DNA of 64,000 nt from Cubamyces lactineus (lineage: Eukaryota > Basidiomycota > Agaricomycetes > Polyporales > Polyporaceae): assembly GCA_022376465.1 (NCBI GenBank), contig JACDTU010000008.1:434001-498000 (forward strand). The letters are read 5' to 3'. Position numbers and translations under genes: made by a program. The notes beneath the pieces are model-generated. The model was given only the letters and a program-made list of their open reading frames with translations. It did not search any database and was not told the DNA's origin. Positions 32,741-44,808 of this stretch are shown here, in pieces. Every line of letters starts with the position of its first letter. Positions within the stretch are counted from its first letter, which is position 1.

Positions 32741-35691
32741 ATGCTCTCCTCTATCTCCTCCTTTCTCCCCTCTGCGCTCCAAATTGGCAACGACAAGTCT
32801 CCGCCTTCGCCCAACGAACAGCAGAGGCAGCTTACTGCCTCTCCAACCAAAGACCCGGACATGACAGGGGATGGATCTAATGTCAAGAAGAAGAAAGAGC
32901 GGTCGAACGAGGTACGTTTTCCCATCTCCTTCGTTTAAACTCTTGGGACGTGGCATGGCCTCGTCACGCTTTCAGGGTGTTCGAGCGCATGCAAAGAGAG
33001 TTGGCCGCCCGGAGACGTCTGGCAAGCCTGTGTCCTCGCTTGTGTTGGAACCGTCCCGTCATTGTGTCAGGTAGCGGGAAGCGTTTTCCTGTCGACGATC
33101 AGACAACGTCGGACGGTGAAGTGCATGGGAATACCGCACGCATAAGGTCGCTACATCGTCTAAGTCTCCACCTGTGAGCAGCCTTTGGGTCGAGCTCGCT
33201 TCGGACGCAGTCAGACTTTGTGGAGCGGGCCTTCATTGCCTTGTACCAATCGTCGGGCGTGTCATCTCTTGTCCATGGCGGCGCCCCCATTAGGATCATT
33301 AGAATCCGGCTCTCCAGGGGTGGTAATATCAGTTGTCTAGAGCATAGCATCATGCGCGAAGGTCACTGGGATCTCGCTGCTCTGTGTTCGACTCGGCACA
33401 GGTAGCAGATCTCCCAACGCTCTCTACGACATTTGATGTGCACCCCGGGGAAGACGTGGTTTGCATTGCATGTCAAGCCATGCAGGTGTCCATGGTTCGT
33501 GATGATCACCACAGTCAGCGGTTACTACCCCTGCGCGGGCGGTCACGCACGGGGGTCTCATACCAAACGTGTTTCGAGTCGGACGATTACCATCGAGCAC
33601 GAGCCAATCCTGACCTCGTTTGCACAGTCCTTCATCGTGGTCCGGCCACCACCATCAAAAACGAATCATCCTCTCAACCTTCAGGTACAGCTCGTACCAC
33701 CAAGTAACCGCGAGCCTAGCCGCTCCAACAGTGGACGACGCTCAAGAGATTCCTCAGTTGGTCCCGAAGACGATGGCGCTTCGGATGTGCAGCTCACGCG
33801 AACGAGCTCCAATCGCTCCGACGTTTCTATGTATTCATCCTATTCCTCCACATCTTTCTCCTCGGTCGCTTCCACCTCCACAGCTTCTTCCGGACGCCGC
33901 ATGATCATCCCGCTCTACAACCTACAGGCGCATAACGTACTCACCAACGTGATTGTTGATGCCGGCACAGACGCGAAAGTGGCCAAATTCCAGAAACGAG
34001 GTCTGGAAGTTATCGGTCTGGCCGTCCTTGAACCTGTAGAAGTGTGGGGGGAAGGCGGCAACCCCGCACCCATGACCGGGAGTTCTCCAGGCGCGGCAAC
34101 TGCCTCGTTGCCTGACGAGCATCCGACCCGTGCGAGTGCGGATCTCACACATTCGCACCTAGCACCCGAGGCACCCCACACACCTACTTCGTCGGCCCTA
34201 TCACTGAACTCAGAGGGCACCTCCGAATACCCACATACCCCTGCCCCTGTAACACCTACCCCTGCTTCTGCTACACCGACCACACCGAGAAATACGCCTG
34301 GCGCGAAGAAGTTCTTCGGCAAGTTGTTCAAGCGTCGTGGAGAATCACCCGTATCTTCACCCAGCTTCCCCCCATCACCTCTCCCACCTATCAGCGCTCA
34401 GCCGCCTTCGCCCGCGCAACCCACAACACCCCTTCCATCAGCTTCTGAACAATCGCGTGTATCACGTCGTTCGTCTCTGCTACTAGGCAATTCGCTAAAT
34501 ATCCCCGGGCATTCCCCAGCTGCTTCGACAGCGGAAGGTGCGCCGGGCAACGGCCGGGAGAACGTCATCCTGCAGCCCCCTGTACTCGGTATTCAGCCTG
34601 CGCTGAGCTCCCCCCATTATCCTCCTCGCGGTCGCCCTACAAAGTACGTGTGGGTCGTACGAAGATGGCTAAAAGGCACTCCAGAGTCGCTCCTTAGTGG
34701 AGTAAAGGGCAAGTTCAACGAAGCGCGTGGAGCCGCGTCCCACGCGACTCCCATCGAAAGCCTGGTTGAGGTGCGTTTCGAGTGGTCCAGAGGCAAAAGC
34801 GGAAAGAAACGCCATTCTCGACGCGATACCGCAGACGACGCCGGCGAGCGGTCGCGCTCGAAGCGTCATAGTCTCGCGCTGTCGTCTGCCGCGCAGTCAC
34901 AGACGTCCCTTCACCAGCACCCTCCACAAGTAGTTATTTCCGACCCGCCGCAATCCAAGAAGCGCGTGGCGTCTGCCTCGGCCGCGGAGGTGCAAGCGCG
35001 CCATTCCATCGATTCACATCGTTCCACCTCCCCTCACGCCACCGCGAGTACAACGACAGCAGCGTCAGACGAGGATCATCAAAAAGCGTCCCCTTCGACT
35101 GAAGATCCCGGCGACGAGAGCGATCCTGAAGATTCCGAGACTCCGTGGACGTGCACGCTTGTCGTGCGGCGGCTCTCCCCATCCCGTCTACCGCCACCTG
35201 GATCTCCCCTTCCCCCTGCCGGAGCTATCCCTGGCGGCGCTGGCGCTGGAACAGTCCGCGTCAAGGTCGCAGGCGTCGTCCCTACGCCACACCATCCCAA
35301 GGTCGTGGCGCTACTCAAGGTTCCCTTCCCGCTCCCGGACGTTGAGATTGAGCGCATGAGCGTTCGCAAGCGGATAATCACCCCTGCGGGCGTCGCGCGA
35401 CCCGCAACCGCATCGAGCGATCATCCTGCGAACGGCAACGGGGCAGCGAGCGCGTCCTTCAATGGGAAGCACCCTAGCTCGGGTAATGGAGTAAAGGGCT
35501 TCTTCGGCGGCGCGAGGGATGGCCAGGGATTGGGCGCGGGCGCGAGCGGCAGCTCAGAAGGACTGATTCTCACCGCGGAGGAGATCAAGGACATCGTGTC
35601 GAGCACGGCGCTGTGGCTCGTCGTCCGCGAAGGCTTTGGAGGTGTAGGGCGCGTCAGCAGGAAGGGCGATGGGTGGCGGCTTCGTGGATGA
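32741..35691 (+). CDS. Large conserved basidiomycete protein of unknown function
   Basis: Two exons, 32741-32911 and 33628-35691, join in phase to 744 residues. Exon one ends with a lysine-rich segment (VKKKKERSNE) and exon two starts SFIVVRPPPSKTNHPLNLQV, followed after a Ser-rich stretch by RRMIIPLYNLQAHNVLTN and TDAKVAKFQKRGLEVIGLAV. A long disordered Pro/Ser/Thr-rich part follows, then KYVWVVRRWLKGTPESLLSG and LVEVRFEWSRGKSGKKRH, a second disordered part, and a C-terminal block with TCTLVVRRLSPS, VRVKVAGVVPTPHHPKV and LTAEEIKDIVSSTALWLVVR. The ordered blocks look like pieces of one beta-rich fold split by disordered inserts. I recognise this as a basidiomycete conserved hypothetical protein but know no function. 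The first intron is 716 bases, unusually long, and its last 195 bases are open in the frame of exon two, so an alternative start there is possible. Confidence 0.8.
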
Positions 35692-36893
35692 GCGCTTCTT
35701 GCGAGTGGTTCAGGCTCGATATGTGGTGCGTGGTCCATGTAGATGTCGCGGTCGATATGGGTCGTCCCGTCCGGTCGGTATCTATTTATTGGTGTATTGG
35801 CTGGTGTCCGATGTCTGACATGTACTCTTTCTATCCTGTAGGCTGCTCCCAGTGCTGTGTCGAGCCGTATTCATGCAGGGCCGTGTCCTGTCTATCTATG
35901 TGCCCCTGTGGGGGTTTCCGAGCTAGGATTCACTGTCACCGCTTGCCTGTGCTGCTCAGCCTCGGGACCCTTGCTCTGAAAACGCATATCCTGCAGTGCA
36001 GCAGGAACTCAGCCACAGCGCCCTCTCGGTCAACGCTAACCGCTCCACCTTGGACGCGCACTTCTTGATCCGGAACTGCTTTTCTCTCCATTCTCTCGAC
36101 GGTGTCATAGTGTTTCCCAACTCACTCGCGTATTCCTTTGGCTTCCATTCGTTCTACTCTTGGTCTTGATCTTCGGGCATGCCTGCGTCTACCACGTTCC
36201 CTCAACTCATTCACGACCTCCACACGCTTACTGTACTGTACCGTCTCCTTGCGCGTACATACCTCGCCAGTATTGTAACGACCCAGCTCCGATCCTCCCT
36301 GCTCTCTTGTCATAGTACGTAGGACTGAGCCATGACGTCTGACTCTTATTTATTGCGAACACCCCCCCACCTCCTCGTCGTATATCTCAATCATCCAGAC
36401 ATTCACCTTAATCATCGTGATACCTCCTCCTTGCGTCCTTGCGTCGGTTATCTTGGAGATGTATACCATAGCACATGGGTCTATACATAAGTGGAAACGA
36501 AGACAGTGCTGCACAGTGCACATACACGGCTTCATCACACGTTCGAAGTGCGCGGATACTCAGAAAATGCAATCTTAAAATTCCTGATAGTTATGACTTT
36601 GTCTCCTTGTTCATCATCGCCACCCGGCCAATGATGTATCTGATTGCTAGCCTGTGCAACACATGCACTCAGCTGACGGTGACGACGACGATGAGGTCAA
36701 GCACGTAGACGGCCGCACTCGCAGAAGGCGCGCCGTGGCCGCAGCTAGCGCCAAGGTACAGCAATACAGCTCTCTCGCTTTCCACCACCTCCACACTCCA
36801 GCTGGTGCTTGACTGCACCCAGCGTCCCTCCCGCCTCCATCTTCTTCCTCGGATATCCGCTACCGGCTGCCTCGTCTCTGGACACTCTCTGCA
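35692..36893. other. Intergenic region before the Na+/H+ exchanger
   Basis: It holds the 3' region of the preceding plus-strand gene and the promoter of the exchanger. One frame of 151 codons overlaps the end of the previous gene and is not credible. A CT-rich tract precedes the ATG at 36894. Confidence 0.55.
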
Positions 36894-39321
36894 ATGCCCT
36901 CGGCACACTCGCCCACCGGGGCGTTCGCGGCGCCCTCGCCGTCGGGGACCCCCATCCCAGAGGAAGAGGAGTACTACTCGTCCTGGTCGCTCTTCCTCGT
37001 CTGCGGGCTCCTGATCCTCTCGCTCTGGACGTCGTACTACCTCCAGATCAAGCGCATACGCGCGATCCACGAAACGCTCGTCGCCATCTTCGCGGGCATG
37101 TTTGTCGGGCTCGTGGTCAGGTTGGCGCCGGGGACGATGATACGGGATATGCTGGTGAGTGTGCTATCGCCTGAGTGGTAGTCGTTCGGATGTGCGGGAC
37201 GTGGTGGGTATGCGCGTGGTGTGCTCTGGTGGTACAACATTCCGTGGTTAAGGCTCTCGGGGATGTTCCCGGATGGTCCGGACGGCATTGTACTGAGCTC
37301 GTCCAAGCCCAACTCCTGGGGCTATCGTAACACATCTATATACGCCCGAGGTATATCAAGGATACTGACTGAATTGTCTCGTACTAGACGTTTAGACATA
37401 CTCTATTCTTCAACCTCCTACTGCCGCCTATCATCCTAGCCTCAGGATACGAGCTTAAGCAAGAGAACTTCTTCCGCAACTTCGGTTCGATACTGGTGTT
37501 CGCATTCCTGGGCACCTTCATATCTGCTGTGGGAGTAGGGTAAGCATATCGTTCAGTCAGTGTTGGGACGCTAGCGTTCATCACATGCAGTACAGGGTGA
37601 TAGTGTTCATCTGGTCGTCGCTCGGCCTGGAATCCCTGGGCTTCACGCTGATTGAGTGTTTGACCTTTGGGTCTACGCTGTCTGCGACGGACCCTGTGAC
37701 AATCCTGGCCATATTCAACCAATACAAGGTCGACCCGAAGCTATACACGATCATTTTCGGCGAGTCTCTGCTCAACGATGCTGTCAGTATCGTCATGTAT
37801 GAGTAAGTAAAGTATCATGACATTTCAGTGGAACACCATTGACTTGCTCCCAGGACACTGTCGCAGTTCCACGGATCAGATTTCTCAGTCACACATATCT
37901 TTCACGGAATTGGCATCTTCTTGCTCTCCTTCGGCGGTTCCATGGCACTGGGCGTTGTTTTTGGCCTTGCGATGTCTCTGGTGCTTAAGCATTCCTCGCT
38001 CTCCCTGTACCCCTCCATCGAGACGTGCCTTGTCGCTCTAAGCGCATACACCTGCTACTTCTTCTCAAACGGCCTCTCGATGTCTGGCATCGTCTCCTTG
38101 CTCTTCTGCGGTATCACCCTCAAGCACTACGCATACCACACGATGTCACGGCGCACACAGCGTGCGACAAAGTACATCTTCGCGACGCTAGCGCAGCTCT
38201 CGGAGAACTTCATATTCATCTACCTCGGGCTGTCGCTCTTCACAAGCCCACCCTCATCCGAAAAGGTCACGAGCTATTTCAAGCCCCTGTTCATCATGGT
38301 CACCACGGTGGCGGTCGTCTTCACGCGCTATGCCGCGGTATTCCCGCTCTCTGAGGCAATCAACTTTTTTCATCGACACGCGCGCGGACAGCGCCAGGAG
38401 GAGATTCCCCATTCATACCAGATGATGCTCTTCTGGGCAGGACTACGTGGAGCAGTGGGCGTCGCGCTCGCTGCGGGATTCAAGGGCGACAATGCGCAAT
38501 CTATGCGTACGACCGTTCTCGTAGTCGTGGTGCTTACCGTCATCGTGTTTGGTGGTACTACTGCGCGAATGCTCGAGGTACTGGGCATCCGGACCGGAGT
38601 CGAGGATGATGAAGCGAGTAGCAGCGATGAAGAGGAGGACCTTAGGAGCCAATACTTCAGACGTTCTGGACGTTGGTCGAGGTACGCGGATGAAGCTGGA
38701 TATATCGACACCCAGCAGGCCCGAGGCTCAAGGCGAGATAGCAGGATCTACGATGAACCTGTCAGCTACAATCATCAGGCGCAAACACTGGCGAACAACA
38801 CTGTCTTCTCTGCTGCGTCTTCCCCAACCGAGGAATACGACTCCGATGGCGTCGAGGTCCTCCCGCTCGCGACGACCTCTGCAGGCGAGGGCCCCTCTAG
38901 TCGTCGTAAATCCCGTGATGGCTCTCTTCCGACGGCGGAAGATGGCAAATGGTTCCAGACACTCGATGAACGATACCTCCTACCACTGTTCTCGAACGCA
39001 ACAGCAAGTCGTTCTTTCCACGCACGGAAAGCACGCAGATCGTCCGGGTTCTCGCCCAACGCCAGCGGGCATGGAAGCAGGGTAGGCACGCCGGGAGAGA
39101 CGGAGGACGAACTCGACGACGGGCCCGAAGTGGACCTCACGCGCGCGCCAGGCTACCGCAGCAGTTCAGGGCAGAGTCCCACGAGCCCCGGGTCAGCCAC
39201 CGCGCACCATCCCTTCCCACCTACACCCGGAGTGATGGACGAGAGCAGGACGGAGCGAGGACTAGCGAGCCCGATGCTCAGAAGGGACAGCGAGGGGCAG
39301 CCTCGGGACCGTGTTTCGTGA
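36894..39321 (+). CDS. NHX1: Endosomal/vacuolar-type Na+(K+)/H+ exchanger (NHX1/NHE6-9 group)
   Basis: Exons 36894-37154, 37388-37539, 37596-37802 and 37854-39321 give 695 residues. The CPA1 exchanger core is complete: [40 protein letters not shown], the inhibitor-binding segment [54 protein letters not shown] with the ATDP motif, [18 protein letters not shown] with the FGESLLND ion-binding Asp, [33 protein letters not shown] and [16 protein letters not shown] with the essential Arg. The acidic cytosolic tail starts at [20 protein letters not shown] and runs for about 240 mostly disordered residues. Sequence is nearest to yeast Nhx1, which alkalinises late endosomes and controls vesicle sorting and salt tolerance. 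The first intron is 233 bases; the others are short. Confidence 0.95.
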
Positions 39322-40834
39322 TCGACCACGACTCCTGTCAGAGGGCTCGGGTGCCGCGGCGCAGGGGGCCCCTTGCATAGAACCCGCGACGCCGCTCACC
39401 TCCCTTCTCGTTTGCTACCTAATTTTTGTGATCTAGTATTGTGAATAGGATGGGCGATACGGACAATGCCGCTTGGATAGCTCGGTTGCGAGTAGTCACT
39501 CGCGGGCAAGCGTCCTCGCGCCGCAGGCTGTTGGCAGTCACTGTATGCCTGCGGATGGTCGAGCCGCATGTCCGCGGGGAGTGCGACTTCGTGAAAGCTG
39601 CACTGCATCCGGTGAGTTCTCATAAAGCTTGTCGGTTGCTGGGATGAGATCGACGAGGCCCGGGGCGAAGATCCCGCTCCGCACGAGGTGAGTGTGTAGC
39701 CTAAACTCGATTCTATGAGTGTGCTAATTCTCATCGCAGTCAGCGTATCACGCACCGAAGACTGCACTTCGCATTTTCATGTTGAGGTTATATCGAGGTT
39801 GCATTGGAGTTATGGAGCGACTAATAGGTGCGCGTGTCCTTCCGCGGGTGTTCCTCCTAGGATTCTCCAGCCAAAGCTATGTATGAACCGCGACCCGGTC
39901 CCTCGACGATGCATGGTCGGCTGGAACTCACGTTTCATGTCACTGAAACGACGGCTTTCATACGTTTGTCGTCTGAAATACGTCATAGTCAAGACTGTTC
40001 AAAACCTCGTGCAGAAGCAACTCTGGCAAGTTACACCGTCCCTTCAATGTGCTGCGAGTGCAATGAACGAGTTGCAAGCAGCCTGTCTCTTGGGCTCGAA
40101 GCCCAGAACGCTGGGGATTTATCCGGCCGTCAGTGGCGCGGAAGAGGCGGACCGATAACCCCGCGCTCAACCAATAGGCTGCGCGCGGCCTATCGCGCGA
40201 AACATCTTCTGCCGGGTGCACCGACTCGACGGAGGACCGCCCTCCTGCAAGTTGCAACAGCTGACTGGTTACGCGGTGAAAACCAGGCCAAGCTGATCAT
40301 GAAACCACTCGGCGGGACTCCATATTGCCTGACAAACTCCTTGCGGACGTTTTCATGACCTTCTAGGAACCGGAGAAGCATGCGTCGCATTCTTGTCGAC
40401 GCCCCGTAGCGCTGCCTGCCTGATCAAAACAGGCCCCCTGTGCTCGGACCGGCGCTGGGAGCGAGCGCATGTCTGATCATGGGCGCAGCTGACTGGTCCA
40501 GGCTGGCGCGGTTATTCTGCGACATGGGGGTGGCAAGCGTGCGTATGTTCAACAGACACATCTTTGTGGCCAATGATTGACGTCAAGATCACACTCGCAG
40601 GCAACCGTCGTGCCGTGCCGCGGGCATGCCCCCCGATGTCCATGTCCACGAGGGCCCAGACCGTCCGATGCTTGAATCTCCCCGAGTCATGGGCTTCGAG
40701 AGATCGCTGGGCAGATTAGGCATGCACGGAGCGTATAAGAATGCAGGGGACACCGGTGCGGCGCTGCATTGTCGCTCTGGAGCAATTGGCCCTGCTCTCC
40801 CCCGTCCGAGACTGCTCTCTCTCATTCTGCTGCC
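39322..40834. other. Intergenic region before the MFS transporter
   Basis: No supportable gene. Frames of up to 159 codons overlap on both strands near 39715-40360 without a domain. The right end is the promoter of the MFS gene with a TATA-like element at 40734. Confidence 0.5.
40734..40740 (+). promoter_or_regulatory. TATA-like element of the MFS transporter gene
   Basis: The sequence gcgTATAAGAatg lies 101 bases before the ATG at 40835, a distance similar to that seen for the other TATA boxes in this window. Confidence 0.45.
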
Positions 40835-43045
40835 ATGGACACTCCCCGGTCTGAGAAGACGCATGTCGAGGTGTCCGAGGACGACAAGGCGTTTAAGTAC
40901 GCCGAGGCGCGCTCTGCTGCGCCGTCGGTGTACGAAAAGGGGGTAGCTGTAGAGGAAGTCGCCGACCTCCCGCCGGACGGTGGTCGTGGATGGCTCGTCG
41001 TCTTCGGCTGTGTGATCTTCTCCGCTGCCACTGTTGGATGGGGGTATGTTCTCGAGTCCATGCACGCTGAAATATAGCCATTGAACATTGCGTGCCTCGC
41101 GTCGCCCATGGGTTCTCTTCTCTCTCTCCGCCTGTCGCCGTGTTGCTTGCGGAGGAAGGCTTGTGAGCAGCGGACATCTCTGCCCGGTCTTTTTCTCGTG
41201 TCCTCGCCCGTGGTGTACTCACATTGCATCAGGTTTGGGGCGTCACGGAGGAGTACTTCAAAGAGCACGTCTTCCCTGACGCTTCCGAGTCTGTTCTCAG
41301 CACGCTGGGCAGCATGTCTGGGATGGTGCGTTCTGAGCGGCCATTTGGCCGTCTTTTTGTTCCCGCCCGGGACATATGACTGATTCTCGCGGCCAGTTCA
41401 TGACGATGTTGAGCGTTATCCCAGGAAAATTGGCGGACCGATAGTAAGTGTTACGTACGCGGAATCCTCCTCGACTCGTTCCGCTGACCATGACATCTCC
41501 AGCGGCTATAAGGTGCTTTCTTCTCTGCCTTGCGCCAAGTTGCAGCGTGGCTGACATGTGGCCAGCCGTTCCTCGCAGCAGGAGGCGCCCTGTGGACATT
41601 GAGTATGTTCCTCTGCGTGTTCGCAACGCAGCTGTGGCATTTCTTCGTGATCATGGTAAGCGCTGCACGTGTATTTCATTTGCATCATACGTACTCACGG
41701 TATGACCACAGGGCCTCATTCAGGGACTTGCGAACGCCCTGGTGTATCCCCTTATTGTGAGTGTCATACGGTCTCCGCTGTGTCACGCTTCCTCATAAGA
41801 TGGGTGCCTACAGGTTGCCCTTCCGGCGCAATGGTTCTTAAGATATCGCGCGCTAACGACCGGCATGGTCGTCGCCGGTAGCTCTCTCGGTGCGTTGACC
41901 TGGAGTTAACTATACACTCGCGTGAGCTAATACCAGATAGGTGGCGCGGTATCATCCCTTGTTTTCCGAGAGTTGCTCACGACCTTCGGGCTCAAAAAGT
42001 CCTTCGGGATTTACACCGCGATCGACGGCTCCCTCCTCTTCGTAGCGTGGTTCATGATCTCGGAGCGAAGGAAGCCTTCCGAGCGGAAGAAAATCGTGTG
42101 GATTGACCGCTCATTCTTCAGCGATCCGGTCTTCTGGAGTTTGGGCCTGTGCTTTTTCTTCACCGTATTGTAAGTCCTCAAGCACTCCAGTAAGACGATC
42201 AGCCGCTGACATCAGAGCACCTTATAGCGGATATCTCTCCCCGATTTTCTTCCTGCCCACGTTCGCTTCACAAAAGCTGCCGCATCTCTCCGACTTGGTC
42301 TGTATCAACGCATTTCGAGCGTACTCGCCTTCTCCGAATACTGACCCAATACGCGATAGCTGGCAGCACTCCCCGTCACGATGCTGAACTTCTCCGCGGC
42401 CGCAGGGCGAACGCTCATCGGCTTCCTCGCCGACCGCATCGGGCCCGTCAACTCTCTCTGGGCGATGGTTATGCTCTCCGGGCTGACGCAGCTCCTCGTC
42501 TGGACGTTCGTCTCAAATTACGCAGGCATTGTACGCACCCACTTTTCGCTCTACCTTACGGGAGCCGAGTCGTGCTTCGAAGTCAGGTATACTAATTCAA
42601 GTCTCCTTAGATGGCCTTTGCGATTATGTACGGCTTCGTGTGCGGGTGCTTCCTCTCGCTCTCGCCAGCCGTCGCCGCACAGCTCTGGGGTTCTGGCAGG
42701 CTAGCAGGCCTGTCCGGCCTGATGCTGCTATTCAACCTCCCTGGTACGTCTCGTGCTCTCCCCTCTGCACCTTCACCCGCGTGCCCGCCAATCTCTGGCG
42801 CTGACACTACCCCCGCAGGTAACTCCGCGGGCGCACCGCTTGGCGGCGCCATCCTGAGCGGCACGGGGAACAACTGGACCGCCGTGTCGTGTTACTCTGG
42901 CGGCCTGCAGATTCTCGGTGCCACCGTACTCTTATACGGTGAGTCACTCGTCTATCTCTATCTCACATGGCGGCGGGAGGCTGAACTCACGGCTTGCCTC
43001 GAAGCACGACTGAAGCGCGAACCGAAGGTCTTCGCGCGCTATTAA
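40835..43045 (+). CDS. Monocarboxylate-transporter-like MFS protein (MCT/Mch family)
   Basis: About a dozen small exons encode a 12-helix protein. The N-terminus is cytosolic and ends in the MCT signature LPPDGGRGWLVVFGCVIFSA. Next come WGVTEEYFKEHVFPDASESV, SVIPGKLADRYGYK, LWTLSMFLCVFATQLWHFF, GLIQGLANALVYPLIVALPA, RYRALTTGMVVAGSSLGGAV, LTTFGLKKSFGIYTAIDGS, a basic central loop (ERRKPSERKKIVW), SDPVFWSLGLCFFFTVLGYL, AAGRTLIGFLADRIGPVNSL and PGNSAGAPLGGAILSGTGNN. The protein ends ARLKREPKVFARY after a last intron. A 10-base exon (41503-41512) supplies GYK. The first junction is not clear: the best reading uses a weak donor, GGGTAT|GTTCTC, to give GWGYVWGV. Relatives carry monocarboxylates, riboflavin or other small acids; the substrate is unknown. 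Most likely in the plasma membrane. Confidence 0.88.
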
Positions 43046-44231
43046 CCCTTATTCGATCCATACACTCCAACCTCTAGCCTCTCCGCTTTTACGACACCGC
43101 CCCGCACGCTTATTACACGACTCGGCCGCGCCATTAGACGAAGGCGCCACCCAGTGCTTCCTACACACACTCCACATCCTACACCTTACATCGATTCTCG
43201 CGGTGTGCACTCGCGCGCACACGCACGCCGTTTCTACGCCACGACATTCACGCTAGACGAGCAGATGCGCTGCTCCCCATGACTCTGTTGTATTCTCTCA
43301 GGCTCTTCTCCTGTCATGCACCGGTTAGATTCTAATACATAGAAGGTGCGACCATGCGTCGCAGTTGTGCTGCATAGCTTCGTAGACGTCCACCGAAGCC
43401 CTCCGTTTCTTCCAAGCGAGACGCTGTACCGCTTCCACCCCTAACCTCAACATACTGTATGGGTTCATGAACGCGCTATGCGTTCCCATCGACGATTCCG
43501 AACCATCCTCACCAACTCGCCCGGTTTCTCGAAGCCGTCCTGCTGAGCTCTCGTGCCCCTGCACAGGTCCCACAAGGAGCTTCCTACGTAGCCGTGTGGG
43601 TCCCGCTCTAGATCTCATGCGGTGCCTAGCTTGCTGCAGCCCAGCGCCAAGGTGCGGCAGTACGACACTGATCCCTTCGAGAAGTGCATGCACTGCACAC
43701 ATGCACAGCTCGGCGTCTTCTGGAGTTTTGACGTGCGGTGCTGAATGAACGGCAGGCGCCACTACATGACAAAGCTCGTTACGACGGCGTTCAGACGTTC
43801 GGCGCGTCGAAGATGATATGGGGAGCGAAGAGTCGACATCTGCAGTTCTGACGCCACGTCAAAATCATGGGATCACCAAGAACATGGAAGTAGTAGCAAG
43901 TCAGCGCCGCGTAGTGTTTGCTGAACGATGAAAGCACCCGCGGCTTATACTGCGAGTTGATATGTAACAAGACGAATCCCTTAGCTTACTAATTCATGCT
44001 CGCCATCCAGCAACGTTCGTAGGTGACTCCTAGTATCAGCGGCTGTCTTCCGCCTGTGAACTGTTGATTGTGGTGTCTCTTGGAGCGAGTGTGAAGTGTA
44101 GGAGGGTTAGTAAACCATCAGTGTGCTTAGTGAGCTTGCTTTTACTGAGTAAGGAGATATACGGAACGCAACCGGGATGGTACTCTGAGAAAGCTCTTGG
44201 TGACTGTGCTGGTGTCCCGGCGGGAAGTGTT
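43046..44231. other. Convergent 3' region, nothing recognised
   Basis: It lies between the stop codon of the MFS gene and the end of the small membrane protein gene on the minus strand. A minus-strand frame of 145 codons (43325-43762) does not start with ATG and shows no domain. The segment 44036-44170 could be a last exon of the small membrane protein, as noted there. Confidence 0.5.
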
Positions 44232-44588
44232 TCAGGAGACAACCATATGCATGAGGGTTGTATTGAGCACTTGTGGTGCAAAGGTAATGACGTTCAAGTC
44301 GACGCACAAGAAGCAGCAGCCAAAGATAGCTGCCATGTCGAAGCAGCCACGGTGCAAACTAGACCACTGAGCGTATTGTGTTGCGTTGAACTTTCCCGTG
44401 CATTCTGGGTCCTTGACTACAACTTGCAAAAGAGTGGTGAAGAGGGCGCGGATCACAGCTGCAGCCCCTGCAAGATCCACGGCGTATACTAGCAGGCATA
44501 TACAAGAAAGGAAACGGACAAACAGAAACTCCGTGCGAGTACGTTGTGCCCCGGTTACGTCATCACTCCCGGCGGCCTCATCATTCAT
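44232..44588 (-). CDS. Small predicted membrane protein of unknown function
   Basis: An ATG at 44588 opens a 118-codon frame. It has a polar N-terminus (MNDEAAGSDDVTGAQRTRTE), a long hydrophobic segment FLFVRFLSCICLLVYAVDLA running into AAAVIRALFTTLLQVVV, a loop with one Cys and an N-glycosylation-type NAT (KDPECTGKFNATQY), and a second helix CFDMAAIFGCCFLCVDLNVI. This organisation is too ordered to be a chance frame. The end is less sure: a donor GTGCTC after FAPQ and the acceptor CCAGCACAG would join in phase to a second exon ending at 44036 and give about 165 residues. I do not recognise a family. The gene diverges from the MDR oxidoreductase and both start about 110 bases from the same TATATA palindrome. 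Confidence 0.5.
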   Translation of the reverse strand: MNDEAAGSDDVTGAQRTRTEFLFVRFLSCICLLVYAVDLAGAAAVIRALFTTLLQVVVKDPECTGKFNATQYAQWSSLHRGCFDMAAIFGCCFLCVDLNVITFAPQVLNTTLMHMVVS

Positions 44589-44696
44589 GAGATAGAGAAA
44601 CTCAGCCTGAGTTATGTTTTCCTCCCAAAGTCTGACAAAGCAGCGACGATTCGAACGTCGTCGAAATCCACGGCGGCCCACTGCGACGTCCACGAC

Positions 44697-44703
44697 TATA
44701 TAA
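44697..44703. promoter_or_regulatory. TATATA element shared by two divergent genes
   Basis: The sequence gaCTATATAAGata reads TATATAA on the plus strand and TATATAG on the minus strand. It lies about 109 bases before the oxidoreductase ATG at 44809 and about 112 bases before the ATG at 44588 of the minus-strand small membrane protein, so it can serve as TATA box in both directions. Confidence 0.6.
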
Positions 44704-44808
44704 GATATCCTATCCGCGACCGATCATGGCCTCCACCAGCAACAGCAGCGTCCCGCCGACGTCCTCGACCACATCTCATCTACTCCTATATCCAGCGATC
44801 CCTTGAAC

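Noticed and set aside
41440..41570. An apparent frameshift or stop in the MFS transporter gene after GKLADRYGYK
   Set aside because: Reading through cggctataag reaches a stop, which first looked like a pseudogene lesion. An in-phase 53-base intron from 41513 to the acceptor gtggccag at 41565 removes it, and the family sequence continues without a gap.
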